Below, one piece after another: positions 1 through 5,434 of a DNA stretch of 5,434 bases. The DNA comes from Methanobacteriota archaeon (GTDB lineage Archaea > Thermoplasmatota > Poseidoniia > Poseidoniales > Poseidoniaceae). The position numbers were made by a program, and so were the translations under genes. A model generated the notes under the pieces. That model saw nothing but the letters and a program-made list of their open reading frames with translations, did not search any database and had not been told where the DNA came from. Numbering within the stretch: the stretch's first letter is position 1; each line of letters begins with the position of its first letter. The DNA is taken from positions 1,283 to 6,716 of the forward strand of contig PBMM01000039.1 of NCBI GenBank assembly GCA_002723635.1, in the 5' to 3' direction.

Positions 1-269
1 CGCATGACCTTCTCAAGGGCGATGAAGAAAATGCAACCGCTGGAGGTCACTCCGATGCTGGGTTCTGGGCCTTGTTGGCCCACGTCGTTGACGTAGTACG
101 TCGTGTCGAAGGGCTCGACATCAACCGGAAGACCGTCTCCGCCGGTCACCCATACGCCGTCGATGACCTCTTCTTCGGTCACCGGAGCAGGGGGCTCTTC
201 GCTGCTGATGCACCCGGCCATCGGCGCGAGGAGCATCAGGAAGGTCAGCAGCAAGGCCACGGGGCGCAT
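1..269 (-). CDS. Secreted lipoprotein, N-terminal part (runs off the left edge)
   Basis: About 89 codons are visible, reading leftwards from ATG at 269-267 and open to the window edge, so the C-terminus is missing. The protein begins with MRPV and a hydrophobic stretch (residues about 4-18, rich in Leu). It then has the lipobox M-A-G-C, with the likely lipidated cysteine at residue 20. An acidic, Pro/Glu-rich linker (SSEEPPAP and following) is typical of a tether after lipidation. Further on, the motif GPEPSIGVTSSG resembles the first strand motif of BNR/sialidase-like beta-propeller proteins; this match is from memory and weak. The protein should be exported and anchored on the outer face of the membrane. 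The substrate or partner is unknown. The start is chosen because it places the charged residue just before the hydrophobic core; no other start lies just upstream in frame. It is divergent from the photolyase operon and need not be related to it in function. Confidence 0.72.
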   Translation of the reverse strand, partial: MRPVALLLTFLMLLAPMAGCISSEEPPAPVTEEEVIDGVWVTGGDGLPVDVEPFDTTYYVNDVGQQGPEPSIGVTSSGCIFFIALEKVM

Positions 270-286
270 GGTCGACGCTGGGCCTT

Positions 287-304
287 GCCCCTCTCAAATC
301 CTCC
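287..304 (-). promoter_or_regulatory. Possible archaeal-type promoter of the lipoprotein gene
   Basis: Read on the - strand, an AT-richer patch (GATTTGAG, about 293-300) is preceded by a purine-rich GGAG and centred about 27 bases before the ATG at 269. In a leaderless archaeal gene the BRE/TATA element sits about there. The match to a TATA consensus is poor, so this rests mainly on position and on the lack of a Shine-Dalgarno sequence at normal spacing. Confidence 0.25.
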
Positions 305-326
305 GCGTGTTGCGGTGATGAACGGT

Positions 327-340
327 CCTTCAAAACGAAC
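327..340 (+). promoter_or_regulatory. Possible archaeal-type promoter of the photolyase operon
   Basis: The only AT-rich stretch in the 88-base divergent region on this side is CTTCAAAACGAAC, centred about 26 bases before the ATG at 358. This fits a degenerate TATA element driving a leaderless transcript. A GGGAG at 341-345 is 12 bases from the ATG, too far for a good Shine-Dalgarno site but not impossible. If the organism is a bacterium this reading is wrong, and no clear -35/-10 pair is visible instead. Confidence 0.28.
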
Positions 341-357
341 GGGAGCAGCATCGGACC

Positions 358-2682
358 ATGGTGGACGTTCCTTTGCCGTCTCACCTCGACGAACGTTGCC
401 TGCGTCATGCGGGCCCGGAAGCCGCATCGCCGCGTTATGTCGTGCACTGGATGCGTGCTGCCTTGCGCTTGGACGAAAACCCGACCTTCGACGTCGCTCG
501 GACCTTGGCCAGCGGCCTTGGTCTTCCACTGCTCGTGTACCAAGGCATCGACGAGCGGTACCCCCACGCCTCTTACCGCCATCATCGCTTCTTGCTGGAA
601 GGGGCCGCAGATGTCGCGCACCGCGCAAAAGAACTCGGTGTGAAGCATCTGCTCCATGTGGCCCGTGACGGTCACCGTGAGCCGGTCCTCCTGCGCCTTG
701 CCGAAGAAGCAGCGGTGGTGATCACCGACTTGGTGGACCTCCCTCCGTGGTCCGAATGGACCCAATCGGTAGCCCGCACACGCACGGTCATCGAAGTGGA
801 CGCCCACTGCGTGCTGCCCAGAACGGTGTTTGGGCGCACGGCCGATCGGCCCTTCCGGTTCCGGGACGCCACCAAACGTGCGATGAAGCAACGCATGGGG
901 CAACCTTGGCCTCGTTGCGGTCACGAACCACCCGCTCTGCCCGAGGCGTGGGAGCCGCCGTTCACGCCCGTTGATGCGGCCGCAGAACTCAGCAAGGACG
1001 GGGCTCAGAGCTTGCTGGCCGCCTGCAACATTGACCCAACGGTCGTTCCGGTGACGGACATGATCGGTGGTGCGTCGGCGGGCATGGCCCGATGGAACGC
1101 CTACCTCAAGGAAGGGCTGAGCCGCTACCATCGCACGCGCAACAACGCAGCCCAACGAAATGGTGTCAGCGGCATGTCGCCATGGTTGCATCACGGCATG
1201 GTGGCGGCGACGCGCCTCGTGCGGGACGCTGCAGAGCACGGCACCAAAGGGGCGGAGAAATTCCTCGATGAGATGCTGGTCTTCCGAGAGCATGCCTACC
1301 ACCACGTCCACGACGTGGACCGACCGATGGATTGGGACCGCCTCCCTGACTGGGCTAGGACTTCATGGCGAAGGTCCGCGTTGACCCAACCTGCTTTGGT
1401 TTCCATGGATTTGGAACGTGGACGCAGTACTGATGCGCTGTGGAACGCTGCCCAAACCGGGATGATCCGGCACGGCGTGATGCACAACAACGTCCGCATG
1501 ACGTGGGGCAAAGGCACCGTGCGGTGGATGGAGGACCCAGAAGCCGCCATGCGCCTTACGCAAGACCTCAACGATCGGTACGCCTTGGACGGAAGGAATC
1601 CCAATTCTGTTGCGGGCGTGATGTGGTGCTTCGGCCTCTTTGATCGCCCATTCGATCCACCGGAAGCGCGCATGGGACGGGTGCGTCGACGTGACCCTCG
1701 CGATCACGCTGCTCGCCTCGACATGGGCGGCTACCGCGCATGGACGGAAGCACCAAGCGGAGCGCAAAAGCTCAGCATTGGCGTCGTCGGAGGCGGACTT
1801 TCCGGCCGGTTTGCGGCCCGGATGCTGAGCGATCTTGGCCATGACGTGATCGTGTATGACAAGGGCCGAAGGGCCAGTGGGCGACTGTCGGACCGAACGG
1901 CAGACGACGGGAAACCGTTCCAACTTGGGGCGCCGAAACTCGACGGATGGCCCGAGTGGTCCGAACGGCACGTGCAGGACTGGGTGGAGCGAGGCTACCT
2001 TGAGGTCGGCGGAGAACGACCTGAATCGACCCTGCCACCACTTCTCGACCATCTTGGCGAAGGCCTCGATGTGCGGCAACTGCACCGTGTGGATGGCCTC
2101 GAATCGACGGCGCAGGGGGCTCGTTTGCGCATCATTTCACCCGATGGACCGATGGAAGTTGAGCACGACCACGTCCTCGTGGCCGCACCCTTTGAACAAT
2201 CCAGAGCGCTGTTGGACACCGCGGGCATCGCAGTGACGGGACAAAGTGAGCCGTGCTGGGTGGCGTGGGGCCCTTGTTCCGAAGAAGACCCCGAGGTACC
2301 ACCAGGATGGACGCTGACGCGTCGAGGTCACGACGGGACCACCCTCGAAGTCCGCATGGATGCCGAGACCAGCGCAGCAGACCTCGAACGAAGTTTGCCG
2401 GAGATGGCCGCTCACGTGGCCGCGACCCTTGGCGTGGATCCCGAAGGATGGGCAGCGCACCGTTGGAGGTTCAGCCGCCCAATCGAAGGGCCAGAAACCG
2501 TGGTTCGTCACGGGGCCTTCAGCGTGATTGGGGACGCCTTCGGAAGCCCCATCGGAACGGCAGGGGCAGCCTTGGACAGCGCGGCTCGTGCCGTCGCAAA
2601 CCTTCACTGCACGGTCGGCTGGGAGCCCAGCACCGTTCAGCCCAGCCTTCAGCAGACTGATCTTTCGACATGGGGGGCTTGA
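358..2682 (+). CDS. Class II-type CPD photolyase fused to a renalase-like FAD oxidoreductase
   Basis: A 774-residue two-part flavoprotein. Residues about 1-165 form the photolyase antenna domain (YVVHWMRAALRLDENPTF, then RYPHASYRHHRFLLEG, both class II-like). Residues about 240-446 form the class II FAD-binding catalytic domain: SPWLHHG (274-280), FREHAYHH (309-316), LWNAAQ (361-366), VRMTWGKG (379-386) and LNDRYALDGRNPN (404-416). W362, W383 and W390 have the same spacing as the electron-transfer tryptophans W360/W381/W388 of Methanosarcina mazei class II photolyase. N405 matches its N403 near the flavin. Such enzymes split UV cyclobutane pyrimidine dimers using blue light and FADH-. After a linker (about 457-470) a second domain starts with GVVGGGLSG (475-483), a GxGxxG FAD-binding Rossmann motif, with acidic D501, then RRASGRLS (504-511). 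It ends with FSVIGDAFGSPIGTAGAALD (721-740), the C-terminal FAD contact of renalase/COG3380 oxidoreductases. Normal class II enzymes are about 450-500 residues, so the extra 300 residues are a whole added enzyme. No stop or frame change is seen at the junction. CPD repair is likely but not certain, because several residues near the flavin differ from typical class II enzymes. The substrate of the second domain is unknown. Confidence 0.9.
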   Translation: MVDVPLPSHLDERCLRHAGPEAASPRYVVHWMRAALRLDENPTFDVARTLASGLGLPLLVYQGIDERYPHASYRHHRFLLEGAADVAHRAKELGVKHLLHVARDGHREPVLLRLAEEAAVVITDLVDLPPWSEWTQSVARTRTVIEVDAHCVLPRTVFGRTADRPFRFRDATKRAMKQRMGQPWPRCGHEPPALPEAWEPPFTPVDAAAELSKDGAQSLLAACNIDPTVVPVTDMIGGASAGMARWNAYLKEGLSRYHRTRNNAAQRNGVSGMSPWLHHGMVAATRLVRDAAEHGTKGAEKFLDEMLVFREHAYHHVHDVDRPMDWDRLPDWARTSWRRSALTQPALVSMDLERGRSTDALWNAAQTGMIRHGVMHNNVRMTWGKGTVRWMEDPEAAMRLTQDLNDRYALDGRNPNSVAGVMWCFGLFDRPFDPPEARMGRVRRRDPRDHAARLDMGGYRAWTEAPSGAQKLSIGVVGGGLSGRFAARMLSDLGHDVIVYDKGRRASGRLSDRTADDGKPFQLGAPKLDGWPEWSERHVQDWVERGYLEVGGERPESTLPPLLDHLGEGLDVRQLHRVDGLESTAQGARLRIISPDGPMEVEHDHVLVAAPFEQSRALLDTAGIAVTGQSEPCWVAWGPCSEEDPEVPPGWTLTRRGHDGTTLEVRMDAETSAADLERSLPEMAAHVAATLGVDPEGWAAHRWRFSRPIEGPETVVRHGAFSVIGDAFGSPIGTAGAALDSAARAVANLHCTVGWEPSTVQPSLQQTDLSTWGA
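2672..2677 (+). promoter_or_regulatory. G-rich possible ribosome binding site before the FeS photolyase
   Basis: Six consecutive G residues lie five bases before the ATG at 2683, inside the last codons of the upstream gene. A G-tract can pair partly with the CCUCC of 16S rRNA. Because the upstream TGA (2680-2682) directly abuts this ATG, reinitiation by terminating ribosomes is an equally good explanation for translation. Confidence 0.35.
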
Positions 2683-4395
2683 ATGGGAGCTTTCCGAGAC
2701 GCCCTCAAACCAGTAAGCAGCGAGGGTGTTCAGCGATGGTGCTACGTTCACCCCGATCAACTCAATCTTGACGTGGGGCCTTGGCGCCCCACGCCAGAAC
2801 GGCCTCGTTCGTCCATTGGTCTGATCCTAATCGAAACCGCATGGAAGGCCAAACAACGGCCTTACCATCAACAGAAATTGGCACTGGTGTTGACCAACCT
2901 GCGTCACTTTGCCCTCGAAGCTCAGGAAGCGGGACATCCCGTGATGATGCTTCACGACGACCGACCGTACGAGGCCGTCCTCGCGGCGCAAGCCGACGTG
3001 TTGGGGCCGATTCATGCCATGCGGTGGGCCGAACGAGAGACGCGTCTTGCCTTGGAACCATTGGAAGCCCAGGGAGTGCTGATCGTGAAGGAGCACACAG
3101 GTTGGTTGACGAATCGCGCGCTCTTCGACCGTGCCGTGGGCAAAAAACGCCCATGGCGGATGGACTCCTTCTACCGTGAGGCGCGAAAAGCACACGGCAT
3201 CTTGGTGACCGAAGACGGAAAACCAATCGGTGGAAAATGGTCTCTTGACGCAGAGAACCGCTTGCCGTGGGATGGATCCGTGCCGCTGCCAGTGGTGCCC
3301 ACCTTCCCACCAGATGCCATCACGCAAGAAGTGGTGGAAACGGTGGAGGCGCTCTACGGCGACCACCCTGGTCGAGTCACGCCTCACGATTTGCCGGCCT
3401 CGGCCATGGACGCTGAACGCGCATGGCGCTGGGCCCTTGACGAAGCAATGCCGTATTTCGGGCCGTATGAGGACGCCATGACCGTGCAGCATCGCTCGCT
3501 GTTCCACACCAGGATCGCCACGCTGCTCAACCTCGGCCGCTTGCAAGCAGGCCGTGTGGTCCACGACGTAGAACAAGCGGATTTGGCCCTGAACAGCAAG
3601 GAGGGTTTCATCCGCCAGGTCCTCGGGTGGCGGGAATTCATTCGGCACGTTCACGACGCCACGGAGGGTTTGACTGAGCACGTTCACGTCGGCATGAGCA
3701 CGACGTCGCGACCTGCAGGCGGATGGCCAGGCGCATGGCCGGATGCGCCCCCAACGGTCAATGCGCTTGCGGACGACGTTCCGCTTCCGCAAGCCTACTG
3801 GGGGGCGAAAAGTGGCTTGGCTTGCCTCGATGACGTGACCCAAGCGGTACTCGAAGACGGATGGACCCATCACATCCCACGTCTGATGGTGCTCGCCAAC
3901 CTTGGCACACTGATCGGGATTCGACCACGGGAATTGACCGATTGGTTCTGGGCCATGTTTACGGACGCCTACGATTGGGTGGTCGAGCCAAACGTGCTGG
4001 CGATGGGAACCTACGCGACAGGCCCATTGATGTCGACCAAACCGTACGTCTGCGGAACGCCCTACCTGAAACGCATGGGGGACGCATGCAAAGACTGTGC
4101 CTTCTCGCCGTCCTCCACTTGCCCGATTTCCGACATGTACTGGGCTTTTCTCGCCCGGCATGCGCCCATGTTTGAGGGTAACTTTCGCATGGCAATGCCG
4201 TTGAGAACGCTGGCCAAACGTTCGCCTGAGAAACGCGAGGCCGATGCTCGAGTCCACGCCACTGTGGTTGATGTGCTCAGCCAAGCCCGCGCGCTTACTC
4301 CTCAAGACATCAAGCAAGCCCGCGCGCTTCCTCCTCAAGACATCAAGCAAGCTCGGGTCGGAGTACGTGCGACAGAGCCAAGTCCCGCGCAATGA
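2683..4395 (+). CDS. Iron-sulfur photolyase/cryptochrome (FeS-BCP, DPRP family)
   Basis: A 570-residue member of the deoxyribodipyrimidine photolyase-related family, represented by Agrobacterium PhrB and Rhodobacter CryB. PhrB carries FAD, a ribityllumazine antenna and a [4Fe-4S] cluster, and repairs (6-4) photoproducts. The N-terminal antenna domain has the family pattern WCYVHPDQLN (19-28), ETAWKAKQRPYHQQKLALVL (51-70) and NLRHFALEA (72-80). The catalytic domain has RSLFHTRIATLLNLG (271-285), GWREFIRHVH (315-324), LANLGTL (404-410) and DWFWAMFTDAYDWV (420-433). Four cysteines fit the cluster ligands: C381 (GLACLDD), C469 and C472 (CKDC) and C480 (TCP, followed by MYWAFL). The 88-residue gap between the first two and the CxxC equal the PhrB spacing (C350, C438, C441). 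The last gap is 8 residues here against 13 in PhrB. C457 is an extra nearby cysteine. The protein is longer than the usual roughly 510 residues, with a C-terminal tail holding an 11-residue tandem repeat (534-555). The start abuts the stop of the upstream gene, which supports co-translation. The lesion it repairs, or a sensory role, cannot be read from the sequence. Confidence 0.93.
   Translation: MGAFRDALKPVSSEGVQRWCYVHPDQLNLDVGPWRPTPERPRSSIGLILIETAWKAKQRPYHQQKLALVLTNLRHFALEAQEAGHPVMMLHDDRPYEAVLAAQADVLGPIHAMRWAERETRLALEPLEAQGVLIVKEHTGWLTNRALFDRAVGKKRPWRMDSFYREARKAHGILVTEDGKPIGGKWSLDAENRLPWDGSVPLPVVPTFPPDAITQEVVETVEALYGDHPGRVTPHDLPASAMDAERAWRWALDEAMPYFGPYEDAMTVQHRSLFHTRIATLLNLGRLQAGRVVHDVEQADLALNSKEGFIRQVLGWREFIRHVHDATEGLTEHVHVGMSTTSRPAGGWPGAWPDAPPTVNALADDVPLPQAYWGAKSGLACLDDVTQAVLEDGWTHHIPRLMVLANLGTLIGIRPRELTDWFWAMFTDAYDWVVEPNVLAMGTYATGPLMSTKPYVCGTPYLKRMGDACKDCAFSPSSTCPISDMYWAFLARHAPMFEGNFRMAMPLRTLAKRSPEKREADARVHATVVDVLSQARALTPQDIKQARALPPQDIKQARVGVRATEPSPAQ
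4282..4356 (+). repeat. 33-base in-frame tandem repeat in the photolyase tail
   Basis: Two 33-base units (4282-4314 and 4315-4347) are identical except for one base (A versus C, giving Thr or Pro). They are followed by the first 9 bases or so of a third, diverged copy. Each unit codes for QARALxPQDIK, so the reading frame is kept and the protein tail gains 11 residues per copy. The near identity at DNA level, third positions included, points to a recent duplication. It lies after the catalytic domain and should not affect the flavin or cluster sites. Confidence 0.93.
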
Positions 4396-4404
4396 GTTCC
4401 TTGC

Positions 4405-4902
4405 ATGGACCCCGAGCGCGATGCGCAATGGCTGGTTCAACGCCTCCGTGAAGAGGAGGATTTGCGCCCCGCGTACCGCATGAAACGGGAACGGCAGTGG
4501 GCGTCTGAAGCCACCGTGTTGCGTGACCATGAGGGGAGCATCATGGCCTACACAGAACTGCGGATGCACCTATTCGCCGTGGAATTGACCACGGTGGTGG
4601 TCGACCCAACACACCGCGGCAAAGGGCTCTGTCATGCCTTGATGGAAGCCGCCGTACAATCGACCGATGCGCGACCCTTGATCCTCTTCACGCGGGCGCC
4701 TGCACTCGAGACAGCCGTTGCTCGGCTTGGGTTCGAACAACGGCGCCCGCCGAACCCGTTGACGCTGCTCTCGGTCGGTCTGCGTGCGCTCTCGCGTTGT
4801 TTTCGCATGGCGATGGGCGGTGAGTTGCGGAAAATGTGGACGCAAGTGGTCCACGTTCGCGCCTTCCGTTGTTGGGTGCTGAGCGAAAAACCCGGTTCTT
4901 GA
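4405..4902 (+). CDS. GNAT-family N-acetyltransferase
   Basis: A 165-residue protein with the core of a GCN5-related acetyltransferase, which transfers acetyl from acetyl-CoA to an amine. The strand and pyrophosphate-binding loop LTTVVVDPTHRGKGLCHALM (61-80) holds the R/Q-x-x-G-x-G/A signature as R71-G72-K73-G74-L75-C76; Cys at the last position is unusual where Gly or Ala is the norm. The later segment PLILFTRAPALETAVARLGFEQ (91-112) is the usual beta5-alpha4 region ending in a GF motif. Before motif A the fold is short, and after it there is a hydrophobic and basic stretch (NPLTLLSVGLRALSRCFRMA, 117-136) and a C-terminal strand (VVHVRAFRCWVL). The ATG at 4405 is the first start in frame after the upstream stop, 9 bases away, with no clear Shine-Dalgarno sequence; translation may be coupled. 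The acceptor substrate is unknown. It probably shares the photolyase transcript, but nothing in it points to DNA repair. Confidence 0.82.
   Translation: MDPERDAQWLVQRLREEEDLRPAYRMKRERQWASEATVLRDHEGSIMAYTELRMHLFAVELTTVVVDPTHRGKGLCHALMEAAVQSTDARPLILFTRAPALETAVARLGFEQRRPPNPLTLLSVGLRALSRCFRMAMGGELRKMWTQVVHVRAFRCWVLSEKPGS
4886..4890 (-). terminator. Possible T-tract terminator for the right-hand - strand gene
   Basis: On the - strand a run of five T lies 13 bases beyond the TAG at 4906-4904, inside the end of the acetyltransferase gene. Short T-tracts without a hairpin can stop archaeal transcription. There is no stem-loop. A five-base tract is common by chance, so support is weak. No comparable tract follows the + strand operon. 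Confidence 0.2.
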
Positions 4903-4903
4903 C

Positions 4904-5434
4904 CTACTCTTCCTCATCGGACACCGGAGTGGCAAGTCCGCACATGCTGACCTCAATCCCGGCTCGTTCGAGCGGCGTGCGAAGGGCCTCGAGTGCGCCC
5001 GGCGTGGCGTCCTCTGGTCGCCGTGGCACCACCACGGCTGATACGCCAAGCATGCACAAACGGCAGGTCCAGGCCTCGTCCAGTCCGGTTTCACTGAGGG
5101 CGACTTGTACGGTCTGCAGGAGCCATGAACGCTCGACCTCGTCCTCAAGCCCCGAAAGGGAGGCAAAGTCGGCGGCGGCCAGCAGTAGATCGTCCCATCG
5201 ACCTTCGTCCCATCGACCGTCCAACAATGGAGCAAGTGCGGCTTCTCCGGCTTCGGTGATGGAGCGTTTCCAGCCAGGATGATCGATGTAAGCTGAAGTG
5301 TGCCTGGTTTCGTCAGGTTGCCACACCAGCAAAACGGGCGCGTCAATCACAGCCCCTTCAGCAATCCCGGACACGCCTGGCGCACCGGGTTGACGCCTCA
5401 GCGCCATGCCCCCGGCCTGCAAGGCCAACACGTC
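4904..5434 (-). CDS. Hypothetical acidic protein, C-terminal part (runs off the right edge)
   Basis: The frame is open from the right window edge to TAG at 4906-4904, giving about 177 residues. GTG at 5431-5429 and ATG at 5398-5396 could serve as starts, but the frame remains open beyond the window, so I treat it as the 3' part of a longer gene. I do not recognise the family. Visible features are a beta-like stretch (APVLLVWQPDE), a segment HPGWKRSITEAGEAALAPLL that looks like the wing and following helix of a winged-helix domain (weak resemblance), a short repeat GRWDEGRWDD, an acidic helical region (LLLAAADFASLSGLEDEVERS), a CxxC pair (WTCRLC), and a final Rossmann-like strand-helix-strand (VSAVVVPRRPE then LRTPLERAGIEVSMCG). 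The C-terminus is acidic (DEEE). No signal peptide or membrane segment is seen. It converges on the acetyltransferase gene with one base between stop codons, so it is not part of that operon. Codon use (G/C in third positions, CGN arginines) matches the neighbours and supports real coding. Confidence 0.7.
   Translation of the reverse strand, partial: DVLALQAGGMALRRQPGAPGVSGIAEGAVIDAPVLLVWQPDETRHTSAYIDHPGWKRSITEAGEAALAPLLDGRWDEGRWDDLLLAAADFASLSGLEDEVERSWLLQTVQVALSETGLDEAWTCRLCMLGVSAVVVPRRPEDATPGALEALRTPLERAGIEVSMCGLATPVSDEEE

Noticed and set aside
303..315. A small inverted repeat (CCGC, 5-base loop, GCGG) in the divergent spacer, considered as an operator or hairpin
   Set aside because: A 4-base stem is expected by chance at this GC content and matches no known operator.
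72..668. A 198-codon + strand frame overlapping the lipoprotein and photolyase starts
   Set aside because: Its product has an Arg/Pro/Ser-rich composition without motifs, and it conflicts with two better-supported genes.
121..1311. A 396-codon - strand frame opposite the photolyase start, running into the lipoprotein region
   Set aside because: It overlaps the well-supported class II photolyase domain antisense and overlaps the real lipoprotein in another frame. The translated sequence looks like noise.
1363..2085. A 240-codon - strand frame within the fusion junction, considered as a sign that the fusion is two genes with something between
   Set aside because: The + strand frame is continuous with family motifs on both sides of the junction, and the - strand product has no motifs.
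2827..4569. A very long open frame (580 codons) on the - strand, opposite the FeS photolyase
   Set aside because: Its translation has no recognisable motif, is rich in His, Arg and Cys as antisense of GC-rich coding sequence tends to be, and the + strand is a clear photolyase. It is a mirror frame created by codon bias.
4836..5282. A 148-codon + strand frame opposite the right-hand hypothetical gene
   Set aside because: It is Ser/Arg-rich low-complexity sequence overlapping the end of the acetyltransferase, and is most simply the antisense shadow of the - strand gene.
1..5434. tRNA or rRNA genes, CRISPR arrays, insertion sequences or attachment sites
   Set aside because: No cloverleaf, spaced direct repeats, transposase motifs or terminal inverted repeats were seen by eye. 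Nearly all of the window is accounted for by five coding regions.

Overview
This is a compact, GC-rich (roughly 60% G+C by eye) prokaryotic window built around a light-dependent DNA-repair gene cluster. Three genes on the + strand form a tight putative operon (358-4902). The first (358-2682) is a fusion of a class II-type CPD photolyase with a renalase-like FAD-dependent oxidoreductase. The second (2683-4395) is an iron-sulfur photolyase/cryptochrome of the FeS-BCP (PhrB/CryB, DPRP) type. The third (4405-4902) is a small GNAT-family acetyltransferase. The first two genes abut (stop TGA directly followed by ATG) and the third follows after 9 bases.

The cluster is flanked by two partial genes on the - strand. 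The left one (1-269) is the N-terminal part of a secreted lipoprotein with a clear signal peptide and lipobox, divergent from the photolyase operon across an 88-base intergenic region. The right one (4904 to the window edge) is the C-terminal part of an acidic protein I do not recognise. It converges on the acetyltransferase with a single base between the two stop codons.

The organism is uncertain. Class II photolyases are common in archaea and also occur in some bacteria. No start codon has a well-spaced Shine-Dalgarno sequence. Both divergent genes have an AT-richer patch about 26 bases before their ATG, where an archaeal TATA/BRE element would sit for a leaderless transcript. Together with the style of the lipoprotein, this suggests a sunlit-water archaeon such as Marine Group II (Poseidoniales). 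A marine or freshwater bacterium is not excluded. This is inference and not a taxonomic call.

How the genes may work together: two unrelated photolyase lineages, class II (CPD repair) and FeS-BCP (known from Agrobacterium PhrB to repair (6-4) photoproducts), would together cover the two main UV lesions. The renalase-like domain fused to the first enzyme is the most unusual element. It suggests a link between flavin/nicotinamide redox chemistry and photorepair or light sensing. The acetyltransferase has no obvious role in repair. No mobile elements, RNA genes or CRISPR arrays are seen.
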